In this document: in pieces, positions 1 to 8,909 of the stretch
Numbering within the stretch: position 1 is the stretch's first letter
Layout: each line of letters begins with the position of its first letter
NCBI GenBank assembly: GCA_036558645.1
Contig: DATBFG010000016.1
Location: forward strand, 1 to 64,000
Direction of reading: 5' to 3'
DNA: 64,000 bases
Source: DATBFG01 sp036558645
Lineage (GTDB): Bacteria; Acidobacteriota; Terriglobia; Terriglobales; Acidobacteriaceae
The notes under the pieces: model-generated
Seen by the model: only the letters and a program-made list of their open reading frames with translations
What the model was told of the DNA's origin: nothing
Databases searched by the model: none
Program-made: the position numbers and the translations under genes

Positions 1-1
1 G

Positions 2-259
2 GTGGTCTCGACAACGATCGGCGCAGAGGGACTGAACGTTCAGAGCGGACGAGACCTGATCCTTGCCGATGAGCCCGTAGCATTCGCCGATAGCGTTCTC
101 GCCTTGCTGCGCGACGCCGAATTGCGACGCCGGTATGAGGTGGCTGCTGCAGCGTCAGCGTCACGCTTTGACTGGGCGCGGATTTCCGAGCGTTTTAACG
201 ATATCCTGCTCCAGATTTGGCAGATTACCAGCAAGCAATCGCCGGTGGTGACCTCATGA
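2..259 (+). CDS. Glycosyltransferase family 4, C-terminal end (partial)
   Basis: Only the last 85 residues are in the window; the 5' part lies upstream. The segment begins with a VSTTIGAEGLNV stretch followed by GRDLILADEP. This is the usual sugar-nucleotide-binding region of GT-B glycosyltransferases of families 1/4, where a glutamate precedes the 'gl.v..g.d' loop. It then carries the normal terminal helix with an FDW motif. The stop codon overlaps the ATG of the next gene (ATGA), so the two are probably translationally coupled. The role inferred is sugar transfer in EPS or glycolipid assembly; donor and acceptor cannot be told from this piece. Confidence 0.75.
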   Translation: MVSTTIGAEGLNVQSGRDLILADEPVAFADSVLALLRDAELRRRYEVAAAASASRFDWARISERFNDILLQIWQITSKQSPVVTS

Positions 260-1488
260 GAATTCTGGTGCTGGATGGAAACCAGAATCAGACGGTCGCT
301 TGTGTACGATCGCTGGCAAAGCAGGGGCACACGGTACTGGTCGGCGACACGAGTTCGTGGAGCAAGGCAGGCTGGTCGCGGTGGTGTAGCAGAACCTTCC
401 AGTATCCGGCACCTAGTGAGAGCAATGGGATGATCTCACGTCTTTCCGACTTGGTTCGATGCGAGCCGGGCACGCTGATCCTCCCCATGTCGGATGAAAC
501 CAACCTTATGGTTTCTCTGCATCGGGAAGCTCTTGAGCGTGAGGGTGCGCGGTTGGTGCTCCCTGCCCACGACGACGTGCTTCGGGGCGCAGACAAGGAG
601 TACACGACCCGGCTGGCGGAATCCATGGGAATCGATGTGCCCGAAACTCATCTGGTGACGAATTCTGCGAGGGCACGGGATTTGGCTGGATATCTCATTT
701 ATCCAGTTGTGCTCAAGCCACGAACCTCAGAGGAGCAATCAGCCGGCGGCACCACACGGACAACGGGGCGACCAGTTTATGCGCAAAACGCATTGGAATT
801 CGAAAGTTCATACAACGAATTGACCCAGCGTTGCTCCGAAGTCCTGGTTCAGGAGTTTATCGAAGGCGTGGGCATTGGCTACTTCGCCCTCATGTGCCGT
901 GGAGAGCTTCGCGCTGAATTCGCCCATCGTCGGATACGCGATGTACATCCAACGGGGTCGGGCGGCGCAGTGCGCGTTAGTGTCGCACCTGATCCCAACA
1001 TTCGTGATGCCGCCCTGGCAATACTCAAGAAGCTCAATTGGCACGGAGTGGCAATGGTGGAGTTTCGACAGCAGGCGGATGGGCGGACACTGTTCTTAGA
1101 GGTCAACGGGCGATTTTGGAATTCTCTCTCGTTGGCTTGCTATTCGGGAGTAGACTTCCCGGCCATGGTCGCACAGATCGCTGAGTACGGAGATGTTGCG
1201 CTGGAAACTGATTATCGAACAGGACTACGCTGTCGATGGTTGGTGGGAGATTTTCGGCACCTAGTCGAAGTCATGAAGGGAGTACCAAGAGGTTATCCCG
1301 GCAAGTTTCCGGGCCGGATCGAAACCCTGGTGGCGGTGCTTACACCTGTCGCAGGCACGTTTCATGACAATTTTATGTGGAGCGACCCCATGCCCGAACT
1401 GGGTGACTGGTTGAATCTTGCGAAACGCGCGTTTGCCACGCGGTCAAAGAAAAGCTTTCATGCTCAAGGGCGCTATTCACATTCATAG
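256..1488 (+). CDS. ATP-grasp domain ligase
   Basis: A 410-residue cytoplasmic protein. The start is taken at the ATG that overlaps the previous stop; an upstream in-frame ATG at 217 would lie inside the glycosyltransferase. The N-terminus (MRILVLDGNQ) is a Rossmann-like pre-ATP-grasp domain. The central part shows VVLKPR, the ATP-binding lysine strand, then VLVQEFIEG. The late MVEFR and EVNGRFWNS motifs supply the metal-binding glutamate and asparagine of the ATP-grasp fold. The family joins a carboxylate to an amine or thiol through an acyl phosphate. Relatives are frequent in EPS and natural-product loci, but the substrate here is unknown. The 3' end overlaps the PHP gene by 29 nt, implying co-expression with it. 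Confidence 0.8.
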   Translation: MRILVLDGNQNQTVACVRSLAKQGHTVLVGDTSSWSKAGWSRWCSRTFQYPAPSESNGMISRLSDLVRCEPGTLILPMSDETNLMVSLHREALEREGARLVLPAHDDVLRGADKEYTTRLAESMGIDVPETHLVTNSARARDLAGYLIYPVVLKPRTSEEQSAGGTTRTTGRPVYAQNALEFESSYNELTQRCSEVLVQEFIEGVGIGYFALMCRGELRAEFAHRRIRDVHPTGSGGAVRVSVAPDPNIRDAALAILKKLNWHGVAMVEFRQQADGRTLFLEVNGRFWNSLSLACYSGVDFPAMVAQIAEYGDVALETDYRTGLRCRWLVGDFRHLVEVMKGVPRGYPGKFPGRIETLVAVLTPVAGTFHDNFMWSDPMPELGDWLNLAKRAFATRSKKSFHAQGRYSHS

Positions 1489-2254
1489 CACGTACTCCGA
1501 TGGGGAGTTTACGTTATCCGAGTTAAGAAAACTTTTCTTGTCGGAGGGTTGCGCATTCGCTTGCATGACGGATCATGCCGAGTCTTTCGATGAGGGAACA
1601 CTTGTGAAGTACATGGACGAGTGCCGCGGCTTGTCGGATTCAGGATTTTGTTTTGTGCCAGGACTGGAATTCGCGTGCGAACAGCAAATGCATGTCTTGG
1701 GATACGGCGCAACACGACTGGCGCGGACCAAGAATCCACATCAAATCATTCAGCATATCGAAGAACAAAGCGCTATTTCCGTCATCGCGCACCCCAAGAC
1801 AGAGCACTTTCCCTGGATCGAAACCTTCGAAGTTTTGCCGCGTGGAATTGAAGCCTGGAATTCGAAGTACGATGGGCGTTACGCGCCAAGGCCCGAAACA
1901 TTTGCCCTTTTGCAACGACTACGCGCCCGCGTTCCACAGACATTGGCGTTCTACGGACAGGACCTGCATTGGAAAGAGCAATTTCATCGGCTGTTTGTGA
2001 GGGTGAACAGCGATCGCATTGATCCAGAGGAGATCCTGCTGGCGCTCAGTAGAGGTACTTATCAGGGACAATGGGACGAGCTTGAGCTTCCGTCGTCAGG
2101 TGTTCTTCCCGAAGAAATCTTCGACCGGTTTGCCAAGGAGCGTCGGAAATCGGATCGTATCCGAGCCTGGGCGAAGAGTAGCAAGCGCATTTTGGACAGC
2201 GTCGGTTTAAAGATTCCATCTTCTGTGAGATCTCGATTGAGAAGGATCTTTTGA
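1460..2254 (+). CDS. PHP-domain metal-dependent hydrolase
   Basis: A 264-residue protein. The N-terminal HIHSTYSDG (residues 7-15) is the first metal-binding motif of the polymerase-and-histidinol-phosphatase (PHP) family. TDHAE, VIAHPK and GQDLH supply the further His/Asp ligands. Such proteins hydrolyse phosphoesters with a trinuclear metal centre, and stand-alone members are often phosphatases or phosphodiesterases. The start at 1460 was chosen because the conserved motif normally lies within the first ten residues; it places the start 29 nt inside the ATP-grasp gene. The stop TGA overlaps the ATG of the deacetylase gene (TGATG). The exact substrate is not predictable; linkage suggests a phosphorylated sugar or glycan intermediate. 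Confidence 0.8.
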   Translation: MLKGAIHIHSTYSDGEFTLSELRKLFLSEGCAFACMTDHAESFDEGTLVKYMDECRGLSDSGFCFVPGLEFACEQQMHVLGYGATRLARTKNPHQIIQHIEEQSAISVIAHPKTEHFPWIETFEVLPRGIEAWNSKYDGRYAPRPETFALLQRLRARVPQTLAFYGQDLHWKEQFHRLFVRVNSDRIDPEEILLALSRGTYQGQWDELELPSSGVLPEEIFDRFAKERRKSDRIRAWAKSSKRILDSVGLKIPSSVRSRLRRIF

Positions 2255-3033
2255 TGTCATTCGGCACGGTCTGCCTGATGTATCACGAGTTGGAACTACC
2301 AGGCCGGCCATTGTGCCAATCAGAGGAGGGATATGTTCGTTATGTTGTTAGTCTCGACAACTTTCGCAGTCACATAAAGGTGCTTCGAGACGCGGGGCTG
2401 ACCGGAATAAGTGTCAGCCAGATGTTGGATGGCAAGCGCGGCGTTACTATCACCTTCGACGACGGATGTGAAACGGACGTACTCGCTGCAGCGCCGCTGC
2501 TTCGTGATTACGGGTTCAGCGCGACGTTTTATATCACTACTGGTTACGTTGGCACGACAGGGTACCTTACGCGCGATCAAGTGCGAGCACTGGCGGGAAG
2601 CAATTGCGAGATCGGTTGCCATTCTTTTACGCATCCCTATCTCCCCGACCTCCGCGATGCAGATATGCTGCGCGAGATCGCAGGCGCAAAAGAAGCTCTG
2701 CAACAGATCTGTGGGAAATCTGTCGATCACTTCTCCTGCCCGGGCGGTCGTTGGAGCCCTAAGGTCGCTGAGATGGCCAGAGAATCTGGCTATCGCTCGG
2801 TTGCCACCAGCCGCGCGGGCAAGAACTTCACCACAACCAACCCGTTCCACCTGGCGAGAGTTGCGGTGATGCGAGACACGACTGAATCACAATTCCTGCG
2901 GCTCGCCCAAGGCCGTGGGCTGTGGCCTTTACAACTGCGCAGCCACGCGCGATCCGCGATACGGACCCTGGTGGGCAACTCCACATACGACAGAATGCGG
3001 ATGCTGCTGCTCAAGAGTAAAAGAGGCTACTAG
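2254..3033 (+). CDS. Polysaccharide deacetylase (NodB homology, CE4)
   Basis: A 259-residue enzyme with the CE4 signatures TFDDG (residues 67-71, catalytic base and metal Asp) and HSFTH (123-127, the two metal His). It would remove N- or O-acetyl groups from a polysaccharide or lipid-linked sugar. The ATG at 2254 overlaps the upstream stop as TGATG, and GAAGGA sits about 8 nt before it. A YHEL motif near the N-terminus is typical of the EPS-associated subgroup. No signal peptide is visible, so it may act on the cytoplasmic face on intermediates. It is the last gene of the GT/ATP-grasp/PHP/deacetylase operon. Confidence 0.85.
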   Translation: MSFGTVCLMYHELELPGRPLCQSEEGYVRYVVSLDNFRSHIKVLRDAGLTGISVSQMLDGKRGVTITFDDGCETDVLAAAPLLRDYGFSATFYITTGYVGTTGYLTRDQVRALAGSNCEIGCHSFTHPYLPDLRDADMLREIAGAKEALQQICGKSVDHFSCPGGRWSPKVAEMARESGYRSVATSRAGKNFTTTNPFHLARVAVMRDTTESQFLRLAQGRGLWPLQLRSHARSAIRTLVGNSTYDRMRMLLLKSKRGY

Positions 3034-3048
3034 CATGGCTGATGGCTT

Positions 3049-3498
3049 CTAATAGTTTTTGGGTTGAGTCATGCTGAACCAGTTGCCGAATGGATCCTTG
3101 AATACGGCTTCCACACCGTAGAACTGCTCCTTGGGCTCAGAAACAAACTCTACTCCTTTGGCCTTCAACTCTTCATATGTCTTGCGGCAGTCGGCGGTCT
3201 GAAAAGCTCCAGGACCAAACATTCCCTTCTTCAGTAATGCGGCGACGGTTTCGACGTCCTTCTTGTCGTTCTTGCTTGAGGCACCGTCTTTGGTCTTGTC
3301 GAAATCGCCAGCGCTGCCCAACTTCATGAGGATGATCTCCAGATCGGGCTGCCCTTTCGGCGCGACGGTGAGCCAGCGAAATCCAGTGGGCAGCGATTGA
3401 TCTACCTTGACGTCGAATCCCAGTTTGCCAACGTAGAAATCCTTAGCCACGTCCTGATCAAGAACATAAATGGTAGTGTGTGACATTTTCTGAATCAT
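3049..3498 (-). CDS. VOC (glyoxalase/bleomycin-resistance-like) family protein
   Basis: A 149-residue single-domain protein with the beta-alpha-beta-beta-beta arrangement of the vicinal-oxygen-chelate superfamily. It starts with TTIYVLDQDVAKDFYVGKLGF and ends with the second module (VEAVFKDPFGNWFSM). The ATG at 3498 has AGGAG about 8 nt upstream. Members include glyoxalases, dioxygenases, epimerases and antibiotic-binding proteins; the specific reaction cannot be assigned. An AraC-type regulator lies 103 nt upstream on the same strand, a common pairing in which the regulator controls the VOC gene. Confidence 0.8.
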   Translation of the reverse strand: MIQKMSHTTIYVLDQDVAKDFYVGKLGFDVKVDQSLPTGFRWLTVAPKGQPDLEIILMKLGSAGDFDKTKDGASSKNDKKDVETVAALLKKGMFGPGAFQTADCRKTYEELKAKGVEFVSEPKEQFYGVEAVFKDPFGNWFSMTQPKNY

Positions 3499-3601
3499 GC
3501 CTGTTCTCCTTCACATGGAGAATATCGAGATTCGGGCCAACGATGCTTCTCGATTCTTGCTTTTCGCTTTCAGTGATCGCTGCAGGAATCTTATTCTGTG
3601 C

Positions 3602-4018
3602 TTACTCGATGGACCAAGCCTGGAGAAAACATGCTGGCAGCATGAGAACACGCCAAGGGGCGTTATATCCGAAGATCCTGCGGACCTCGCGCTGGAATTC
3701 TGCCGGGCTGCGGCCAAATTGGGTGCGGAACTTTGTGGAAAACGATCCCAGGCTTTCATAACCCACCTCGACACAAACTTCTGTCACGGTACGCTCCGAG
3801 GCAAGCATCTGACGAGCGCGATCCATGCGTAGCCGGGTTTGAAAATCATGCGGAGTTTCGCCGAAAGTAGCGTGAAATAACCGATGAAAGTGAAATGCCG
3901 AGAGACAAGCCTCGCGTGCAGCCTGCTCCAGGCGTACTCGCGACTGGTACTCGGCGGCAAGGAGATCCCGTGCACGACAGAGGCGGCGAAAAGTGTCGTC
4001 GTGGAGTAGTTGCGCCAT
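3602..4018 (-). CDS. AraC-family transcriptional regulator (short)
   Basis: A 138-residue protein consisting almost only of the AraC double helix-turn-helix. ACLSAFHFHRLFHATFG is the first HTH and recognition helix. VCVEVGYESLGSFSTKFRTQFGRSP is the signature second HTH. There is no room for the usual N-terminal effector-binding cupin, so it is a minimal regulator. It is encoded just upstream of the VOC gene on the same strand and probably regulates it and itself. The residues after the second HTH look unstructured. Confidence 0.85.
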   Translation of the reverse strand: MAQLLHDDTFRRLCRARDLLAAEYQSRVRLEQAAREACLSAFHFHRLFHATFGETPHDFQTRLRMDRARQMLASERTVTEVCVEVGYESLGSFSTKFRTQFGRSPAEFQREVRRIFGYNAPWRVLMLPACFLQAWSIE

Positions 4019-4108
4019 TAGAAGATCATGCTGACCTGTTCAAGGTCACATCGCTCAACCATGTATAGATATGGGAGCTGCGATGGTACCGTTGTGCACG
4101 CCTGAATG

Positions 4109-5932
4109 TCATCTCACGCCTGCGATCGCGGTCATAATACCATCTACGTCCGCTCCCAGATCTTTTCCGTCTGAGCCCTTGGATTTGAATGGACTATTCG
4201 GACGCAGATGGTAGTTACCGTTTACATAGTCCACAAATCCGACAGCTTTCGTGTCTTTAGGGAAGAAATTTCCTGAGGGCCAATTCCCTCCGGTATCAAT
4301 GATGGCATTGTGGGTTACACGGTATGGGGTAAAACAGGCATCGAAGGTTGTCGTCGGGACATCCGCCTTGGCACAATTCTGCGGCCCGCCAGTCGACCAT
4401 ACGGGATACTTCCCTGCACTGACGATGCTGTTGGTAAAGCTGAAATTCACCATGCGTCGCCCGGCCGGGCTGCCTATGTTTAACAACATCTTAGGTGGAA
4501 AGGCTGTGATGTGATCCAAAGTTACATGCTGAAGTAAAGGAGCTGTCTCATCAGTTGAGATTTGCGCCAACAAGCCTGGGCCCGCATATTTAGCTCCGTC
4601 GATATCATCAATCATCAGGTCGTGGATTGAGTAGCGTTGACCATCTTTCGCACCGGCGCCATGCTGGCTTGCATTGGCGATCTGCAATCCGGCAGCAACG
4701 TGACTCATGAAGTTGTACCGGATGGTCACATCCGTGACCATGCAGATTGGACAGACGCTGCCGCGCGGCCCAGAGTACTGATTCTTAGGAGTTAGTAAAA
4801 TTCCGAAGCCTACTTGCGAAAATCCACCCCAGCAGTTTTCCAGTACATTTGCCTCGAAGAGAACCCGCTGCGCATTTTTCAATTCGAACAGGTTCTTCAC
4901 GATGAAAGGATGACCGCCGGCGGAGCCGATAAAATCCGGCTGACCCGGCTTCCATGCCAAGGGCTTGTAGAAATGATTTCGCCGAATTGTAATGTCGGCC
5001 GGGGTAGCAGTTGCGGAACTGCCGCCAAAGAGAATTCCCTCTCCCGCAGATTCCAAGAAGTTGTTCTCTATCTTGTATGGTCCGGCAGGACCGTCGCCGA
5101 TGCCGCCTGCGATCGCTTGCGAATCCGTACAGGCACCCGCTTTGGCAATGCAGTGGAAGTCGGAGAAATACGAATCAACGATTGCGATATGAGTCGCCGT
5201 TCCGAGCAGGATTCCCCGCGTAGTCTCATCTTGCGCAGTTCCATGAATCCACATGCGATCAAAGACGATGTGATCCACAGCCGAGCGCATGTTCTGAGTT
5301 CGTTGAGAGACCAGGTTATAGATTGTGCTTCCTGGCGTGAACCGTGTGACCTCGATTCCTATCAACCGGTAGTGATTTGCTCCGTCGGCGAGTATGAGTG
5401 GACCCGATCCACCTCTGCCTTCAAACAGCAGACGCGGCATTACGCTGACTTTTGCCTTGCATGTGTATGCGGGCCGGCTCGGAAGACTGGAGATGCCCGC
5501 ATAGCAGGGATTGATCCGTGTGCCCTCTGGTGGGATGTCGGAGTCGGAAGCACTGGTGCGGATGATGATCCAATGACGGTCATCACAGGGCTTGAGAGGA
5601 AGAGTAAAGAGTCCGGAGAACGTGGCTCCTGCTTCCAATTTCAGGGTGTCGCCACAATTCGCGGCATTCAGGGCATCCTGCAGCTTGTCTGTCGCCTTCA
5701 CGAAAACGGTCTTACCAGGCGCTGGCGTGTCGGCGAGGGCCCTGCTCACATGCACACGGGGCAGTTCTGCCGGTCCGTCAAATTTGGAGGGCGTGTTTTC
5801 TTCCGCAGCAAGTGGAAGAGGCGTGCTGAGAGTCAATAGCAAGAGGAAGCAAGACAATGCTACTCGCTTAGCAGTGTAGAGCACTTCACCCAAGCTGTGA
5901 CCATGGTCTTGAAGTCTGCAGCGAGCTCTCAT
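4109..5932 (-). CDS. Secreted right-handed beta-helix (pectin-lyase-like) protein
   Basis: A 607-residue exported protein. A hydrophobic segment (VALSCFLLLLTLSTPLPLAA) acts as signal peptide about 25 residues in, so the GTG or another codon near residue 16 could be the true start; no clear SD decides. The mature part has the repeating beta-helix pattern of short strands and Asn turns (IENNFL, IRRNHFYKP, IRYNFMS, VTLDHITAF). It also holds several Cys pairs that may form disulfides. Folds of this kind occur in polysaccharide lyases, mannuronan epimerases and glycan-binding proteins; no catalytic set is recognised. It sits beside the sulfotransferase and the EPS operon, so action on an extracellular polysaccharide is plausible. 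Confidence 0.7.
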   Translation of the reverse strand: MRARCRLQDHGHSLGEVLYTAKRVALSCFLLLLTLSTPLPLAAEENTPSKFDGPAELPRVHVSRALADTPAPGKTVFVKATDKLQDALNAANCGDTLKLEAGATFSGLFTLPLKPCDDRHWIIIRTSASDSDIPPEGTRINPCYAGISSLPSRPAYTCKAKVSVMPRLLFEGRGGSGPLILADGANHYRLIGIEVTRFTPGSTIYNLVSQRTQNMRSAVDHIVFDRMWIHGTAQDETTRGILLGTATHIAIVDSYFSDFHCIAKAGACTDSQAIAGGIGDGPAGPYKIENNFLESAGEGILFGGSSATATPADITIRRNHFYKPLAWKPGQPDFIGSAGGHPFIVKNLFELKNAQRVLFEANVLENCWGGFSQVGFGILLTPKNQYSGPRGSVCPICMVTDVTIRYNFMSHVAAGLQIANASQHGAGAKDGQRYSIHDLMIDDIDGAKYAGPGLLAQISTDETAPLLQHVTLDHITAFPPKMLLNIGSPAGRRMVNFSFTNSIVSAGKYPVWSTGGPQNCAKADVPTTTFDACFTPYRVTHNAIIDTGGNWPSGNFFPKDTKAVGFVDYVNGNYHLRPNSPFKSKGSDGKDLGADVDGIMTAIAGVR

Positions 5933-6009
5933 AAGAGTCTTTTAACGACTGGACATTATAATCACGTAGGAATTTGGGCATCGCTGTCGGCCGCTATCAG
6001 CAGCTTTCG

Positions 6010-6999
6010 ATGGGTTTAACAAAGGCTCCTATTTTCGTGGTTGGATGTCCCCGCTCGGGGACGACACTGCTCTACCACATGCTTTTGTCGACCGGCATGT
6101 TCGCGAATTATCGCGCAGAGACTCACGTCTTCAATGTGCTGGTGCCACGCTTCGGCAATCTGGCAAGGCTTTCGCAGAGAACAAACCTTATCGATGAGTG
6201 GCTAAAGACGGATTACTTTCGAGCAACCGGCTTGGAAGCCAATGAGCTACGGGGGCGGGTGATTAGGGATTGCCACAGCGGAGGCGATTTCCTGCGCATC
6301 GTGATGGGGGCGGTAGCAGAACAGCAAGGCGTGAACCGATGGAGCGAATGCACGCCCGAACATGTTCTTTTTTTGTCCGAGATCAAGCGAGAGATCCCCG
6401 AGGCAAAGGTAATTCACATCATCCGCGATGGCCGTGATGTAGCCGTCTCTCTGGAGAGACAGGGTTGGATTCGACCTCTAGCATGGGACCGGACAAATTC
6501 GTTGCTGGTTGCGGGCTTGTACTGGCAATACGTCGTACAAGAAGGCCGAAGGCTGGGCCGGTCCATTGCGCCAGACTACCTGGAAATCCAGTTCGAGCGG
6601 TTAGTGGCGGACCCGCGCGAGGAACTGCATGCTGTGAGCGGGTTCATAGAACAACCGCTCGACTACGACGAGATACTTCGCAAGGGTATCGGATCAGTGA
6701 CTCGGCCGAACTCTTCGTTCCCGCTTCCAGGCGAGGGCATCAGCTTCGATCCCGTGGGCAGGTGGAAGCAGCGATCTGAGCCGGAAATCGCGAGACTTGA
6801 AAAGTTAATTGGCACATCGCTAAACGCTTTCGGTTACGACACGCAAACTCACCTGGAAGACAACCTACAGTTGAGGCGCATGCGCATAATGTATCCGGCT
6901 TTGTTTAGGAGCAAACACTGGTTGAAGACTAAGACACTGTTGGGAAGGTTGAGTGATGCGACTGTGTTGCATGAACCTGTGCTCGAGGACCGAGACTAG
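6010..6999 (+). CDS. Sulfotransferase family protein
   Basis: A 329-residue protein with the PAPS-binding 5'-phosphosulfate loop GCPRSGTTLL near the N-terminus (from residue 12). It also has the 3'-phosphate-binding helix IHIIRDGRDVAVS. It would transfer sulfate from PAPS to a hydroxyl or amino group of a carbohydrate or other acceptor. The start at 6010 puts the P-loop at the usual distance from the N-terminus; an in-frame TTG at 5974 is the alternative and neither has a good SD. The stop overlaps the convergent asnB stop in a shared CTAG. With the second sulfotransferase at 39.4 kb it suggests a sulfated glycan. Confidence 0.85.
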   Translation: MGLTKAPIFVVGCPRSGTTLLYHMLLSTGMFANYRAETHVFNVLVPRFGNLARLSQRTNLIDEWLKTDYFRATGLEANELRGRVIRDCHSGGDFLRIVMGAVAEQQGVNRWSECTPEHVLFLSEIKREIPEAKVIHIIRDGRDVAVSLERQGWIRPLAWDRTNSLLVAGLYWQYVVQEGRRLGRSIAPDYLEIQFERLVADPREELHAVSGFIEQPLDYDEILRKGIGSVTRPNSSFPLPGEGISFDPVGRWKQRSEPEIARLEKLIGTSLNAFGYDTQTHLEDNLQLRRMRIMYPALFRSKHWLKTKTLLGRLSDATVLHEPVLEDRD

Positions 7000-8909
7000 G
7001 ACACCGTTTGCAAACCGTTAGCCTGTGCCGCGCCGTCCTGCAGGCTTTCCAAGAAGTTCCTGTGCCACAGTTCGAGTACGAGAAGCAGCCATAAGGCATG
7101 CGCATGGTCGCGCCGACGACTTTGGTGCTCATTCACTAACTGTTGAACAGCGGTCCGATTCAGATACCCTCGCTGAATTGTTTTGGGTTCGAGCAAGATC
7201 GGCAATAAGTCGTCCTTGAACTCAGATTGCCACCAATGATTCAGAGGCATCGCAAATCCCTGTTTGGGCCGTTCGAGTCCCGGCACGCCGAGCTTGTGAG
7301 CCAACTTCTTCAGCAGATACTTACGCACCCCGCCGCGATACTTCCACCGTGTGGGCAGGCCTGACACCCATTCCACAACGACATGATCCAAGATCGGACA
7401 TCGCACTTCTAATGAGGACGCCATGCTCATGCGGTCAACTTTCGCAAGCACGTCGCCGGTGAGATAGGATCTCGAATCCATGTAGAGAAGCCTACTGATG
7501 CGATCCGGCGCCTGGGCTTCATCGAAAAATCGGCTGACATCGTCTAATCGATTCACGCCACTGAGCGCTGCTGCGAGAAAATCTTCAGTAAACAAACGCC
7601 GTTCGCGCTCCGCGGGCAGATACGACACTGAATCGAGATAGCGCTCACGAGGAGGAAGCGAGATATTGAACAGAAACCGGCGTCCCCTTGTTCCAGGCGA
7701 GATTAGGGGATAAATCGACTTGCGAAAAGCTCGCCCGAACCATTCCGGGATCCACTCGTATTTCATGCGAGAGAGATGCACAGGGTAGCGGTCGTACCCG
7801 GCAAAAAGCTCGTCTCCACCGTCGCCTGTCAACGCGACCGTGACGTGTTCACGCGCAATGCGGCAAGCATGGTATGTGGGAATGATCGATGAGTCGCCAA
7901 AGGGCTCGTCCATGATGCGGGTGAGATGCATCAGCGTATCGGTCACATCTGGTTCGAGAGTGAACTCGTGATGAAACGTGCCAAACTTCTCAGAAACGGC
8001 CCTGGCAAAGGGTGCTTCATTGAAATCCTGCTTGCCAAATCCGATGGTGAATGTTTTGACTGGCTGATCAGTGGCACGGGCCATGAGCGCCACAACTACG
8101 GAAGAGTCGACTCCACCACTGAGCAGCGCGCCGAGTGGCACATCACTGATGAGGCGTAGAAGTACCGCTTCGGTCAGCCGTTCTTCCAATTGCTCGAGGC
8201 ACTCTTCCTCAGAGAGAGTCTGGTTCGTGCCATAGGCCGGAAAATCCCAATACTGACTGACCTTCGCTTTTCCGCGCGAGTACTCGAGCGTGTAGCCAGG
8301 CGGCAACTTGGAGATGTTCTTGAACGCAGAGTTCGGATCGGGGATGTACTGCAAGGTTAGAAATTGGAGGATTGCAGCAGGATCTATTTCGGACTGCAAC
8401 TCCGGAGCGCCGGCAAGGATCGCTTTGATCTCGGATGCGAACCAGAGGCGTTCATTCTTTAGCGAGTAATAAAGCGGCTTCTTTCCCAGGCGATCTCGCA
8501 CCAGCAGGAGTGAATCGTTGCGCTCATCATATAGGGCGATAGCAAACATCCCGCGCAGGCTTCGAATGAAATCACGACCCATCTCCTCATAAAGATGGAC
8601 AATCACCTCGCTATCGGCGTGAGTGTAGAAGTGGTGACCTCGTTTTACGAGGTCTTCGCGTAGCTCACCAAAGTTGTAGATTTCACCATTGAGGACGGCC
8701 CAAACCGTTTCATCTTCATTGTGGATTGGCTGATGTCCTCCGGCGAGATCAATGACGCTAAGCCGGCGAATGCCGATTCCAACGTGGCCGCGAGTGTATC
8801 TGCCCTCATCATCGGGACCACGGTGCACAAGCTTTCCACACATACGCGCCAGCACAGTGGGATTGGCGAGTTCACCTTGGCGACCGATAAATCCAGCTAT
8901 CCCGCACAC
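6996..8909 (-). CDS. asnB: Asparagine-synthase-type glutamine amidotransferase (EPS locus form)
   Basis: A 637-residue class II amidotransferase. Cys2 follows the initiator Met (MCGIAGFIG) and is the glutaminase nucleophile. HRGPD and NGEIYN belong to the same Ntn domain. SGGVDSS (264-270) is the pyrophosphate-binding P-loop of the C-terminal synthetase domain. Family members make asparagine, or in exosortase-type EPS loci are thought to amidate a sugar acid or polymer; context favours the latter. The start overlaps the methyltransferase gene by 13 nt. It is the last gene of the ten-gene EPS operon, and its stop overlaps the convergent sulfotransferase stop. Confidence 0.9.
   Translation of the reverse strand: MCGIAGFIGRQGELANPTVLARMCGKLVHRGPDDEGRYTRGHVGIGIRRLSVIDLAGGHQPIHNEDETVWAVLNGEIYNFGELREDLVKRGHHFYTHADSEVIVHLYEEMGRDFIRSLRGMFAIALYDERNDSLLLVRDRLGKKPLYYSLKNERLWFASEIKAILAGAPELQSEIDPAAILQFLTLQYIPDPNSAFKNISKLPPGYTLEYSRGKAKVSQYWDFPAYGTNQTLSEEECLEQLEERLTEAVLLRLISDVPLGALLSGGVDSSVVVALMARATDQPVKTFTIGFGKQDFNEAPFARAVSEKFGTFHHEFTLEPDVTDTLMHLTRIMDEPFGDSSIIPTYHACRIAREHVTVALTGDGGDELFAGYDRYPVHLSRMKYEWIPEWFGRAFRKSIYPLISPGTRGRRFLFNISLPPRERYLDSVSYLPAERERRLFTEDFLAAALSGVNRLDDVSRFFDEAQAPDRISRLLYMDSRSYLTGDVLAKVDRMSMASSLEVRCPILDHVVVEWVSGLPTRWKYRGGVRKYLLKKLAHKLGVPGLERPKQGFAMPLNHWWQSEFKDDLLPILLEPKTIQRGYLNRTAVQQLVNEHQSRRRDHAHALWLLLVLELWHRNFLESLQDGAAQANGLQTVS

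Noticed and set aside
3049..3498. VOC protein as the missing valiolone epimerase of the cyclitol operon
   Set aside because: Valiolone epimerases are VOC members of similar size, but this gene is about 40 kb from the operon and paired with its own AraC regulator. Nothing specific links them.
4814..5839. 341-codon open frame antisense to the beta-helix gene
   Set aside because: The translation is rich in Cys, Arg and Ser without pattern, typical of a shadow frame.
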